From Thermoplasmata archaeon (GTDB lineage Archaea; Thermoplasmatota; Thermoplasmata; Thermoplasmatales; Thermoplasmataceae): a stretch of 41,852 nucleotides of DNA. Made by a program: the position numbers and the translations under genes. Under the pieces are notes generated by a model. That model ran no database searches. It was not told where the DNA came from and was given only the letters and a program-made list of their open reading frames with translations. The stretch spans positions 1 to 41,852 of the forward strand of contig JAKAUW010000076.1 of NCBI GenBank assembly GCA_021817455.1, in the 5' to 3' direction. Positions 1 through 8,104 of the stretch are shown piece after piece (position 1 is the first letter of the stretch; every line of letters starts with the position of its first letter).

Positions 1-211
1 AATTGGATATTTGGGGAGTTTGGACTCAATAGGGCCCAGGCTTGTCCTCTGCAGCACAATCTGGCTTGTGGGAAATTACTGGAAAAGGTTGGCTTTTTTT
101 AAAAGAAGGGCCCCTTATGGAGAGAGTGTATTTTCAAGGTAGGTTCCAAGATCAATATTACTACGGGTTGTCAAAAAGCGGGTGGGACAGAAAAGAGGCC
201 CGCTGATTGTT
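1..211. other. No gene recognised at the left edge
   Basis: I see no open frame with coding character here on either strand, and no tRNA-like fold. It lies downstream of the minus-strand gene that ends at 212, so it is probably the 3' flank of that gene. A gene ending or starting left of the window cannot be excluded. Confidence 0.4.
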
Positions 212-826
212 TCAGTAGTGCAATGTGAAATTAAACTGCACATACTCACCAAAAGAGTTTGGATTGGGGCCTGGCGGATACACCGGGGGATTATAAGTCA
301 ACCCAATATAATAAGATGCAGCTGGGCCATTGTAAAGTGGGAATGGACCAGTTTCGGTATTATTATACAACCTTATTCCTGGGGAACTTGTGGTTTGCCA
401 ACTGTGGTTCATGTATACCGACACATACTTTGTATAATTGTCATAATAAATTGTGCTTCCCATCTTGGCCCACTGCACAATAGTAGCGGTGATATTTCCT
501 GTTATATTTCCTACATTCAGGAGTTCCAGAATATTCCAATAATCCGTTCTGGTAGTCACATTGAAGTTAACATGCACTCTAAGAACGCCAGTTAAGGTGT
601 TATTATACATGCTGTAGTTCCACGCGAAAGTGCTTCCTTGGGGTGGGGTGAAGTTTTCGGGGGGAATCACGATAATCGGCGGGCCCGTTACCGTCTGAGT
701 TATTTTGATAAGACCCTGGGCAGAGATGTCACCAGTGGATTGCGGAGCCACGATAATTATTGAAATCAGGAACGAAACCGAGATTACCATTATAGACTTC
801 ATCAAGGGATTGACTTTTTGGCCCAT
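212..826 (-). CDS. Secreted beta-rich protein, fourth and most divergent paralog of a tandem family
   Basis: Unknown function. An N-terminal hydrophobic segment (about residues 7-30) reads as a signal peptide or membrane anchor. The rest is rich in Asn, Thr, Tyr and Pro, with about eight N-x-S/T sequons, as expected for an extracellular archaeal protein. Three blocks line up by eye with the three genes upstream: an early strand ending in AWN (residues about 55-60), a middle NILEL block, and a late YYIGLTYNPP block before a short terminal strand. This is why I place it in the same family. I start it at the ATG at 826, which has GGAG just upstream; the ATG at 838 is possible. It has its own likely promoter (TATA-like box near 893-900) and is separated from the other three by a T-rich stretch. 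Confidence 0.7.
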   Translation of the reverse strand: MGQKVNPLMKSIMVISVSFLISIIIVAPQSTGDISAQGLIKITQTVTGPPIIVIPPENFTPPQGSTFAWNYSMYNNTLTGVLRVHVNFNVTTRTDYWNILELLNVGNITGNITATIVQWAKMGSTIYYDNYTKYVSVYMNHSWQTTSSPGIRLYNNTETGPFPLYNGPAASYYIGLTYNPPVYPPGPNPNSFGEYVQFNFTLHY

Positions 827-890
827 ATTACTCTCCATCCAAGCTCAACGCGTTGCCTCTTCCTATCTTTAGGTAAATATGACCTGCGGG

Positions 891-901
891 CTAATATAAA
901 T
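891..901 (-). promoter_or_regulatory. TATA-like box for the 212-826 gene
   Basis: On the minus strand this reads as an A/T box of the form TTTATATT. It predicts a transcript start near 865-870 and a leader of roughly 40 bases containing GGAG before the ATG at 826. It suggests the fourth paralog is transcribed apart from the three-gene operon. Confidence 0.4.
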
Positions 902-960
902 CAGTGAATAAGTTCTCTATAGAATTTCTTGCTCCGTAAAATGGCAGGTATCAGGCCTTG

Positions 961-992
961 TAAAAAAAGGGAAAATAAATAATTTATAAAAA
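961..992 (-). terminator. T-rich terminator after the three-gene secreted-protein operon
   Basis: Directly after the stop at 994, the minus strand reads as several T tracts (including a run of seven T) without an obvious hairpin. Archaeal intrinsic termination works at oligo-T tracts. It separates the 994-2794 operon from the gene ending at 212. Confidence 0.4.
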
Positions 993-993
993 T

Positions 994-1575
994 TTAGCTT
1001 GCAGTGTAAGTTCCAGTCAGGAATAATTCCCCAAGTGTTGATGCACCATCGTATGGTGGTGTGAAGAACCCGATGTAGATGATTGTTGAACCATCAACAG
1101 GAGTCGTGAATGACTGGGGTCCGGATAACGGGAATGCTGTTACAGCTGGGTTTGTTATCACAGGAACTGCTCCGGGAAGGCCGCTATAGCTGAAGTCACT
1201 AAAGCTCATTGGAGACAGGGATAGATACATTGTTGATCCAGGGACGAAGGCAGAGGATACTGTGGAGTTCAGATAGAAATTTCCCGTTGGTAAAGAGGAA
1301 ACAAAGTGGATTTCCATCACGTTTATGATGAAAGTTGTCTGGTTAGTTACCTCTCCAAATCTCAAGTCCCCCATGTAATTTCCGCTGGAGTACGCGTTCC
1401 ATGCCACCGATCCATCTGCAGCCTGGAAGTTTGATCCCTTTTCGAGCCAGAATGTATTGCTGTTATTTGTTCCATGTATAGCCACATTGCCTGTTATCAT
1501 AACATCTGCTATTGCAACAGCTGGCATGATCGTGGCAATAAGACCAACTACAAGGAATGTTAATTTTCGATTCAT
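994..1575 (-). CDS. Secreted beta-rich protein, paralog 3 of the tandem family
   Basis: Unknown function. The N-terminus is a classical signal peptide: MNRK, a hydrophobic core to about residue 20, then AVAIA followed by DVMITGN, so the mature protein probably begins at Asp. The mature part is Ser/Thr/Gly-rich and beta-like, with N-x-S/T sequons. It has no C-terminal membrane segment, so it is probably released or assembled on the surface. The last 30 residues (YIGFF, then LFLTGTYTAS) match the ends of its two upstream neighbours. I use the ATG at 1575 because AAAGGAG lies 8 bases before it; a GTG at 1584 in the same frame sits on the ribosome site itself. It follows the previous gene by about 20 bases in one operon. 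Confidence 0.8.
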   Translation of the reverse strand: MNRKLTFLVVGLIATIMPAVAIADVMITGNVAIHGTNNSNTFWLEKGSNFQAADGSVAWNAYSSGNYMGDLRFGEVTNQTTFIINVMEIHFVSSLPTGNFYLNSTVSSAFVPGSTMYLSLSPMSFSDFSYSGLPGAVPVITNPAVTAFPLSGPQSFTTPVDGSTIIYIGFFTPPYDGASTLGELFLTGTYTAS

Positions 1576-1594
1576 TTTTTTCACTCCTTTTACC

Positions 1595-2215
1595 TCAAGA
1601 CAAAGCCACGAACTGGCCAGTCAGTATTGCACCACTACCTGCATACAGTCCAGGTGAAAGCAGGAAGCTTATGTATATAGTCTGCGCAGGTGCGAAGCCT
1701 GTTATGAGCAGGTGTGGGTTCTGCGAAAGATCAACAGCAACCACTGTGGAGAGAGATGCTGCGTTCACTGCAATCGATGGGTCGCCAGATGTGTACGATG
1801 TTACCGAGGTGGACTGAAGTGTGCTGAAGGTGATCTGCGATGTGGAGAGCACCATTATGGTTCCACTGGGGAAATCAGATGATGACACATTGAGATAGAG
1901 CCCCGAGAATGCAGCAGGAGCTGCTGGATTGCTTATCGACATGTTCAGGTCGAGTACGTTGATCATCTCTGTCTGCACATAGTAGCTTCCTTCCAGATCC
2001 ACGGTTCCCATTGTTGCATCATTGGACGGTGTCCACCCTAATGAATTGGTGGAGTTGGCTGCATAGTAGTTAGGACCTGGTTGGAAATAGAAAGCGGTGT
2101 GATGATGGTAACTTTCTAGTGATAGTTGCCCAGTCACCATAACATCAGCCACGGCTACCGCTGGAAGTATTGCCGTAACAGCAGCTATCATGAGCAAGGC
2201 GATTTTCTTATTCAT
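1595..2215 (-). CDS. Secreted beta-rich protein, paralog 2 of the tandem family
   Basis: Unknown function. It has a signal peptide with core IAAVTAILPAVAVA, almost identical to that of the gene upstream, and mature start DVMVTGQ. The mature 180 residues are beta-like and rich in Ser, Thr, Asn and Ala, with no further membrane segment. Shared blocks with its neighbours are a PGPNYYAA/GW block near residues 47-62, NVLDLNM near residue 86, and a YISFLL...LTGQF end. The ATG at 2215 is preceded by GAGGTG, which overlaps the TGA stop of the gene upstream, so the two are translationally close. It may be a subunit of a surface filament or layer; that is inference. Confidence 0.8.
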   Translation of the reverse strand: MNKKIALLMIAAVTAILPAVAVADVMVTGQLSLESYHHHTAFYFQPGPNYYAANSTNSLGWTPSNDATMGTVDLEGSYYVQTEMINVLDLNMSISNPAAPAAFSGLYLNVSSSDFPSGTIMVLSTSQITFSTLQSTSVTSYTSGDPSIAVNAASLSTVVAVDLSQNPHLLITGFAPAQTIYISFLLSPGLYAGSGAILTGQFVALS

Positions 2216-2224
2216 CCATTCACC

Positions 2225-2794
2225 TCATGATGCAAAGAACGTTCCTGTTATAGTGCCACTAGACCCTGCATATGATAAGCTTGCTGGCAGGTAGAAACTG
2301 ATGTAGTATGTTGTTGTTCCACCCTGGAATGGCCCTGTGTATGTGAAAGTAGCACTGTTGATTGACTGGCCACCTACTTGGGACATTACATCATTGACCG
2401 TCGTTTGTGTTGATGTAATCCAGACCAGTGCACCTGCAGGGAAATCTCCTGTGAAGTTTACATAGAGTGTTCCAGTAACTCCAGCGTTAATTGTCACATT
2501 GAGATCCAGGACATTTGCAAGGGCGGTTGTCTGATTTGCTATACCTTCCAGATCGAATGTTGCCATGGGTGCGACTGAGCCTTCAGTCTGTGAGACTCCG
2601 GCATTTGGGTTCCACGCTATTGCTCCTATTGCGAATGCTGACGGATAGTTCGGTCCGGGCTGGATGACAAAAACCGGCGCGTTCTGAGTTCCGTTCACTA
2701 AAACATTACCTGTGATCATCACATCTGCAACAGCAACAGCTGGAAGTATTGCCGTAACAGCTGCAATGAGCAGCAGGGTTACTCTTCGATTCAT
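2225..2794 (-). CDS. Secreted beta-rich protein, paralog 1, first gene of the operon
   Basis: Unknown function. It has a signal peptide (MNRR, hydrophobic core, AVAVA) and mature start DVMITGNV. Mature domain of about 165 residues contains FVIQPGPNY, AWNP, NVLDLNVTI and a YYISFYLP...TGTFFAS end, all repeated in the two genes downstream. The frame stays open to 2836, but the ATG at 2794 follows AAAGGAGG at 6 bases and puts the signal peptide at the very N-terminus, so I choose it. A TATA-like box lies near 2845-2854. DNA coding for the signal peptide shares more than 20 identical bases with the next gene, which suggests recent duplication or gene conversion. The general pattern (signal peptide, short mature beta-domain, no anchor) recalls TasA-like or donor-strand archaeal filament subunits, but I cannot show homology. 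Confidence 0.8.
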   Translation of the reverse strand: MNRRVTLLLIAAVTAILPAVAVADVMITGNVLVNGTQNAPVFVIQPGPNYPSAFAIGAIAWNPNAGVSQTEGSVAPMATFDLEGIANQTTALANVLDLNVTINAGVTGTLYVNFTGDFPAGALVWITSTQTTVNDVMSQVGGQSINSATFTYTGPFQGGTTTYYISFYLPASLSYAGSSGTITGTFFAS

Positions 2795-2844
2795 TTTATT
2801 CCTCCTTTTAAGTATGGGGTTTGCCCACAGAAACAAGCCATAGA

Positions 2845-2854
2845 AATTATATTA
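2845..2854 (-). promoter_or_regulatory. TATA-like box for the secreted-protein operon
   Basis: Minus-strand AATATAATT-type box about 50 bases before the ATG at 2794. The predicted start near 2824 gives a leader of about 30 bases carrying the strong AAAGGAGG ribosome site. Confidence 0.45.
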
Positions 2855-2978
2855 GGAAGCAAGAAAGAAAATTACCTACAAATCATACATTAGGGAAAGG
2901 CCTATTTTCAACGTTTTTCCAAAAAGGGAGCCCTAACCATTGGAAAAATGAAGAATTTCTTCAGGTAAGCTTAAATGT

Positions 2979-3665
2979 CTAAACCAGCAGTGAGTGAAAC
3001 AGATTTACAAAAAGAATTGCTGATGTAAAGACATAAGTGGATAAAGTCCCTGCAATGGATAGTTTTTCTATTTTCCCTGAAGGAAGGGCAAAGAAGCCAT
3101 ATGACAGGAACAGGATCGAAGTGATGATAGCATAGATGATTATTCCCCGTGCAAATAGGTTGAAACTTGAAATCCACTGCATGGAAGGCATATAGAATAG
3201 AAGAAAAGTGCCAACAGCTATCATCAGGAGTGTCATAATCATTCTTGGTTTTGTCTTAGACACCCTCATGATAACAGTGGACAGAAAAGAGACTGCAAAG
3301 AGGAGGCCAAGAGTAGAGTAAACCAAAAACTGCCAGTCTATAGAAAATGACGGAAAAAGCCTCGTTATGCTGGATGAAGGCAGAAGCAGTAATGACAGGA
3401 GAATCCAGATGTTTACAGCTAACATAGTAAGCTGAACATTCTTGGCTGTGCTGTAAAAAAACCCCATGCCATTCAATGTCATTTCAGAGGAACTGTACAG
3501 TTCTCCTCCAGCCAACTTTGGATTTTCTTTGGCCACAGCAACAACTGACATTTGATTTCTCTTGATTTTAACATTTCTGATTTCAAAGTAGAAAAGAAGG
3601 GACATTACACCGGCAATGAGGAAATCTGGAAATATTGAAAGAAATGCACTCAGATCGAAACCCAT
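2979..3665 (-). CDS. Polytopic membrane protein of unknown function
   Basis: I do not recognise a family. The 228 residues contain about six hydrophobic segments, roughly at residues 8-27, 82-98, 110-130, 140-158, 170-187 and 205-225. A hydrophilic loop lies between the first two (about 30-75) and is rich in Lys, Glu and Ser. There are no obvious catalytic motifs. The ATG at 3665 has no ribosome site; a TATA-like box at 3695-3702 would give a very short leader. It lies upstream of, and on the same strand as, the secreted-protein operon, with a gap of about 180 bases, so co-regulation is possible but unproven. Confidence 0.7.
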   Translation of the reverse strand: MGFDLSAFLSIFPDFLIAGVMSLLFYFEIRNVKIKRNQMSVVAVAKENPKLAGGELYSSSEMTLNGMGFFYSTAKNVQLTMLAVNIWILLSLLLLPSSSITRLFPSFSIDWQFLVYSTLGLLFAVSFLSTVIMRVSKTKPRMIMTLLMIAVGTFLLFYMPSMQWISSFNLFARGIIIYAIITSILFLSYGFFALPSGKIEKLSIAGTLSTYVFTSAILFVNLFHSLLV

Positions 3666-3788
3666 GGGTACCAGAAATAGATTTTTGAGCTCGGATATAA
3701 AGACATCTAGTCAGGTGAAATTGGAAATTATCTAGTTAAATTTACCTTGATTGGATACTGGAAAAGAGGACAAAGCTCTAACTCTTCC

Positions 3789-4346
3789 CTACTTTGGCAA
3801 GTAGTGCCTGGCCTCTTTTACCAGCTTATCTAAGAGCTGCCTTATGAAATCTCTGGCAATCTCATCCGTCAGCTTCATGTTCTGGTCGAACTTTGTATGT
3901 GCAGAGGCAAGGAATACCTCCGGCTTGTAAATCTGCCTCATATCAAGATAACCTAAGACCTGCCTTAAGTGGTACTGGACTCTTGCTCCTCCAAGAATAC
4001 TTCCTGATGCACTCATTATTGCAACAGGCTTTCCAGGAAATGGATTGTCGCTCGGTGGACGGCTTGCAAAATCAAGTGCGTTCTTCAGAAAGCCTGGAAT
4101 TGAATAATTATACTCAGGAGTGGATATGAGAACTCCATCTGCCTTCCTTACTGCGTCCTTGAACTTTTTGACAGATTCGGGAAGATGGCTGTCCAGATCC
4201 TGGTTGTAAATAGGAATGTCCTTTAAATCGTAAAGAGTGAGCTCTGAACCTTCAGGCATGAGGTCCTTTGCATTCTCAAGCAATGCCCGGTTATAGGATC
4301 CATTTCTCAGACTACCGCCAAAACCTAATATTTTGATATTTTCCAT
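3789..4346 (-). CDS. NADPH-dependent FMN reductase family protein
   Basis: Flavodoxin-fold reductase of the NADPH-dependent FMN, quinone or chromate reductase type (YieF/ChrR/azoreductase group). It would be a cytoplasmic FMN protein that reduces quinones or xenobiotics with NAD(P)H. Visible motifs are the phosphate-binding loop GSLRNGSYN at residues 11-19 and TPEYNYSIPG at 76-85, the family's flavin-contact segment, followed by LKNALDF. Length of 185 residues is normal. The gene is divergent from tpiA across an 80-base gap. The physiological substrate cannot be read from sequence. Confidence 0.88.
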   Translation of the reverse strand: MENIKILGFGGSLRNGSYNRALLENAKDLMPEGSELTLYDLKDIPIYNQDLDSHLPESVKKFKDAVRKADGVLISTPEYNYSIPGFLKNALDFASRPPSDNPFPGKPVAIMSASGSILGGARVQYHLRQVLGYLDMRQIYKPEVFLASAHTKFDQNMKLTDEIARDFIRQLLDKLVKEARHYLPK

Positions 4347-4402
4347 TGACGTTGATTTAAACCAGTATGAAAAACTATGCGGATTTCATCGCCTGGAAAT
4401 AC

Positions 4403-4410
4403 ATTTAAAC
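4403..4410 (+). promoter_or_regulatory. TATA-like box for tpiA
   Basis: ATTTAAAC-type box whose centre lies about 23-32 bases before the two candidate TTG starts (4429, 4438), consistent with a leaderless mRNA. Confidence 0.4.
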
Positions 4411-4428
4411 ACATATTTCATAATGTGA

Positions 4429-5097
4429 TTGTTTACATTGAATAAGACAGCGATAATTAATCTCAAGCACTATCAGGTCTCCTCTGGAAACCGTTGCGAG
4501 AGTTTTCTGAGCAAGTTCATTGGAATGGATACCCCTTCTGATACCAGAATTATTTTCGCGCTAAATCCTATAGATTTAAGGATTGCTAAGGGTTTTCCGG
4601 AGCTTAATTTCTATGCGCAGCACATATATCCCGTAGATTTCGGTGCCAGTACAGGACAGTATTCAATCGAATCTCTCATGGACCTGGGCATCGGAGGCTC
4701 ATTGCTGAACCACTCTGAAATGAGAGTACCGGAGAGCCATATTGCAGATACGCTTGACAAGGCAAAATCCATGGATTTCCCTGTTGTAGTCTGTGCGGAT
4801 TCTTCCGGCGAGGCAGAAAAATATTCTGCACTTGGACCAGAGTATATTGCCTATGAACCGCCAGAATTGATCGGAGGGAATGTGTCAGTGACCTCAGCCA
4901 AGCCTGAAATCATCCAAAGCGTTGTTGAAAGATGCGCAAGAAATTCTGTTCCTGTGCTTGTGGGTGCCGGTGTGAAGAATAACAATGACATGAAGAAGTC
5001 TCTGGAACTTGGGGCCAGAGGAGTGTTGGTCGCTTCAGGCATAGTGCTTTCAAATGACCCGTTGGCGTCGTTAACTTCATTAATTGAGATACTATGA
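4429..5097 (+). CDS. tpiA: Triosephosphate isomerase (archaeal type)
   Basis: Interconverts glyceraldehyde-3-phosphate and dihydroxyacetone phosphate in central carbon metabolism. At 222 residues it has the shorter archaeal TIM-barrel length. Visible active-site elements are NLK near residue 13 (substrate-binding Lys), NHSE with His95, YEPPE with Glu143, and the phosphate-binding LVGAGVKN and GVLVASGIV segments near the C-terminus. No ATG or GTG is available: the frame closes just upstream, and the start is TTG at 4429 or TTG at 4438. A TATA-like box just upstream fits a leaderless transcript starting there. A small membrane protein follows 12 bases downstream. Confidence 0.92.
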   Translation: MFTLNKTAIINLKHYQVSSGNRCESFLSKFIGMDTPSDTRIIFALNPIDLRIAKGFPELNFYAQHIYPVDFGASTGQYSIESLMDLGIGGSLLNHSEMRVPESHIADTLDKAKSMDFPVVVCADSSGEAEKYSALGPEYIAYEPPELIGGNVSVTSAKPEIIQSVVERCARNSVPVLVGAGVKNNNDMKKSLELGARGVLVASGIVLSNDPLASLTSLIEIL

Positions 5098-5109
5098 AGC
5101 GTTGAAGCC

Positions 5110-5775
5110 ATGGCCAAACCAAAAGAGAGTACACTGTTCGAGGAGCCAGAATTTGACGAGAAAGAATTCCTCACCATTGAGAGAGATAGAGGCATTGGCA
5201 TAATTGTAATATTTATTGTAGGTGCCCTCAGTGGGATACTTGCAGGCTACTTGCAACTACAGGGTTATGCCTACCTGTCTGTGCTACTAATGCTTGCAGT
5301 CCTGGTACTTCTTACTAGAATTCTAAAGGCATTGAGAATAAAGGTATCGGCAAGGGCATCGCACAGGATAATCAACTACGGAATGTACATCTTCACGTGG
5401 CTCCTTTTCTGGATCATATTGCTTAACCCGCCGGTGAGCGTGGTCTCATCCCCGCAGATCCACACTTTCCAGGTGGATCAGGCTGGAACCTGGAGCAACC
5501 TCACTATAACTTCTACAGGGGCATATAACGGCTTGACAGGCTCCAATCAATATAGCATCCACCTAACATACAAGTACAATTTCTCCATACCTTCCAACGG
5601 ATTCTATTACACTCAAGGCGGCCAGCAGATACAACAGGCATATAGTTTCCAAAACGGATATGTTAACTTCTCGCTGCAGTCTAGCTACGGAGACACTTAT
5701 AATTTCTATCTTGATTGGAGTTCCCCGGCCGCCAGCAGTCCGCATCCCCTGGAGTTTACCCTTGTGGTGGGTTAG
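5110..5775 (+). CDS. Membrane protein with extracytoplasmic C-terminal domain
   Basis: Function unknown. An acidic cytoplasmic N-terminus (about residues 1-27) is followed by three hydrophobic segments at about 29-50, 54-70 and 92-107. The C-terminal 110 residues are rich in Ser, Thr, Tyr and Asn with several N-x-S/T sequons, so they probably lie outside the membrane. It starts at an ATG 12 bases after tpiA and is probably co-transcribed with it, though a functional link is not evident. The next feature is the tRNA-Gly gene on the same strand. Confidence 0.75.
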   Translation: MAKPKESTLFEEPEFDEKEFLTIERDRGIGIIVIFIVGALSGILAGYLQLQGYAYLSVLLMLAVLVLLTRILKALRIKVSARASHRIINYGMYIFTWLLFWIILLNPPVSVVSSPQIHTFQVDQAGTWSNLTITSTGAYNGLTGSNQYSIHLTYKYNFSIPSNGFYYTQGGQQIQQAYSFQNGYVNFSLQSSYGDTYNFYLDWSSPAASSPHPLEFTLVVG

Positions 5776-5824
5776 CCATTTTAGTGGAAAATAAATTAAT
5801 ACCCTTGGCATAGGGGTTAGTAAA

Positions 5825-5898
5825 GCAGGTGTAGTGTAGTCTGGTCTAGCACGAGAGCCTTCCAAGCTTTCAACCCGGGTCCAAATCCCGGCACCTGC
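5825..5898 (+). tRNA. tRNA-Gly, anticodon UCC
   Basis: A complete 74-base cloverleaf folds by eye. The acceptor stem pairs GCAGGTG with CACCTGC, the D stem pairs GTGT with GCAC, and the anticodon stem AGAGC/GCTTT encloses the loop CTTCCAA with anticodon TCC at 5861-5863. The variable loop is four bases and the T stem pairs CCGGG with CCCGG. CCA is not encoded. An A/T-rich box near 5790-5801 lies at promoter distance. No intron is present. Confidence 0.95.
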
Positions 5899-5951
5899 AT
5901 ATTTAGATTTTCATAGTAAGCATGGAGCCGGGGGGAACATTGGGAACTTAA

Positions 5952-7958
5952 TCACCAGATTTTTATGGGCTTAACTCCGCTTGATTTCCTTGAAGACAGT
6001 TCCCTGAAATGATCTTCAAACTTGTGGTGTACTCTGGCGGGAAGGTCTCCTCTCAGATTGTCCGGTGAATGCGGGTCATTTGATACCTGCCACTTCAAGG
6101 CTTCATCTCTTATGCTTGACCTCCAGGATTGTGCCCATCCCAGGAAAAATCTCTGCTCGGATGTGAAACCATCAATTGTTTTCCTCATCTCAGGATGCCT
6201 TTTCAAGTGCCTTTCAAGAGCTTCATAGGCTATGCTCACTCCACCGAGGTCTGCAATGTTTTCTCCAAGTGTGAGTTCCCCGTTTACCTTAACCCCAGGA
6301 AGTACTTCCTTGGAACCGTAGAGGTCGACTACTTCTTTTGCCCTTGCCAGGAAGGCCTTTTCGTCTTCCTCTGACCACCATTCCCTGAGGTTTCCCTGGA
6401 GATCGTACTTTCTCCCCTCGTCATCAAATCCATGAGTTATTTCATGGGCAATGGTCCCGCCAAGGGAACCATAATTGACAGCATCATCCAGGTCAGGATC
6501 AAAGAAGGGAGGCTGCAGTATACCCGCAGGGAAGACTATCTCATTCTCTGTGGGAGAAAAGTATGCATTGACTGTTGGAGGAGTCATGTACCACAATTCC
6601 CTGTCAACCGGGCTTCCCACCCTGGATATTTCTCTCTGGAATTCGAAGGCGTTGGCCCTCATCACATTTCCAAGGTAGTCATCTTCCCGTAACTCAACAG
6701 TTGAATAGTCAATGAACTTGGATGGGAACCCTATTTTAGCCCTGAATTTAGAGAATTTCTCCAGTGCCTTCTTTCTTGTGGAATCAGACATCCAATCCAG
6801 TTTTTCCAGTTTCTCTGCAAACACTTCCTTCAGGTCTTCAATCATCACGGCTATCCGCTTCCGTGACTCTTCCCCGAATTCCTGGTCAACATAGAGTTTG
6901 CCAAGAGCCTCTCCGATATACATGTCAACTGCAGAGACTGCCTGCTTCCACCTCTTCTCCGGTTTTGGCTGCCCGAAAAGCTTTCTGTAATAAAAGTCAA
7001 AATTCTCCATTTCCGCATCACTGTGCAAATAAGATGCTGAGAAATGCAGGATTTTCCACTTCAAATATGTCTTCCAGTCTTCAAGCGGAACATCCTGGAA
7101 AAGCTCACCGAGGCCCGTAAAGTATTCTGGTTGGCCTACGATTATGTATTGTGCCTCTGGCAGGGAAATCTGGCTGAAATATGCCCTGAAGTCTAAGTGC
7201 GGGGAAATCTCTGAAATCCGGTTGTAATGTACCTTGTTGTAATTCTTCTCTGGATCACGTAAATCCACAGGAGACCTGCTGAATCGTGCCATCTTCTCTT
7301 CGATAGCATAGACTGATCCTGAACTGGAATCAGCTTCGGATTCAGGGAAACCGTAAAGCCTGAACATCTTTGACAGATGTTCCCTGTACTGTTTCCTCGC
7401 GCTTTCAAATGAATCTTCAAAATAGTAATCCCTGTTGGGAAGGGAAATCCCACCCTGTGAGAGCCTGAAAGCGTAAATATTGCTGTCCTTGTCATCAGGG
7501 CTGGATTCAAATGAGAAGAGCAGTGGAATACCCTTTCTGTGAAATTCTGAAGCTATTTTTAAGAGTTCATCCTTCGTACCTATACGTTCAATTTTCTCCA
7601 TCAGTGGTTCAATAGGCTTGTATTTCAGTCTCTCTATGGTTTCTGTGTCCATGGCTGAAAGATAGAACTTGCCAACCTGTGTTCTAACTGGGTCCCCGGA
7701 TATATCCGCTAATGCGCATTCTTCTAGGATCTTTCCAAGGATATACCTGTTCCACTCCACCAATTCTACAGAAGATCCCCAAAAGGATTTTTCTGGAGGT
7801 ATAGGGTGATTCTTGATCCAGATTCCATTTGAATATAGAAAAAAGTCATCGAAAGGGTCCACACCATCATCAATATATTTGGTTGAAAATTTTGGGCATT
7901 CTGGTTTCTCGTTGTCGCCAATCCTGTATATCCGCCCTTTGGCTGATTCTGCACTCAT
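5952..7958 (-). CDS. pepO: M13 (neprilysin/PepO) family zinc metallopeptidase
   Basis: Zinc-dependent endopeptidase acting on oligopeptides. The catalytic HEITH motif is near residue 500 and is followed by GFDDEG; the third zinc ligand region GENIADLGG is near residue 563. Upstream, NAYFSPTENEIVFPAG corresponds to the M13 substrate-binding NAFY/PAxxL region. At 668 residues it is full length. There is no signal peptide or membrane anchor, so unlike animal neprilysins it should be cytoplasmic and work in peptide catabolism. It is divergent from hutH, so peptide and histidine breakdown genes share one intergenic region. The start at 7958 has no ribosome site. Confidence 0.92.
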   Translation of the reverse strand: MSAESAKGRIYRIGDNEKPECPKFSTKYIDDGVDPFDDFFLYSNGIWIKNHPIPPEKSFWGSSVELVEWNRYILGKILEECALADISGDPVRTQVGKFYLSAMDTETIERLKYKPIEPLMEKIERIGTKDELLKIASEFHRKGIPLLFSFESSPDDKDSNIYAFRLSQGGISLPNRDYYFEDSFESARKQYREHLSKMFRLYGFPESEADSSSGSVYAIEEKMARFSRSPVDLRDPEKNYNKVHYNRISEISPHLDFRAYFSQISLPEAQYIIVGQPEYFTGLGELFQDVPLEDWKTYLKWKILHFSASYLHSDAEMENFDFYYRKLFGQPKPEKRWKQAVSAVDMYIGEALGKLYVDQEFGEESRKRIAVMIEDLKEVFAEKLEKLDWMSDSTRKKALEKFSKFRAKIGFPSKFIDYSTVELREDDYLGNVMRANAFEFQREISRVGSPVDRELWYMTPPTVNAYFSPTENEIVFPAGILQPPFFDPDLDDAVNYGSLGGTIAHEITHGFDDEGRKYDLQGNLREWWSEEDEKAFLARAKEVVDLYGSKEVLPGVKVNGELTLGENIADLGGVSIAYEALERHLKRHPEMRKTIDGFTSEQRFFLGWAQSWRSSIRDEALKWQVSNDPHSPDNLRGDLPARVHHKFEDHFRELSSRKSSGVKPIKIW

Positions 7959-8104
7959 CTATGGAATAAGGCATTGCTGTAGAAAAACTTGCTTAATCAC
8001 GGTCTTAGCTGCAGCATTTGAATTCCAGGTCAATTATAAACCATGGAAAATGCGATTTTAACATTAAGGGAATGATTTTAACCTGACGAACCCTCTCTCA
8101 TATC

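Noticed and set aside
2795-2836. N-terminal extension of secreted paralog 1
   Set aside because: The extension would bury the signal peptide and lies upstream of a strong AAAGGAGG site that serves the ATG at 2794.
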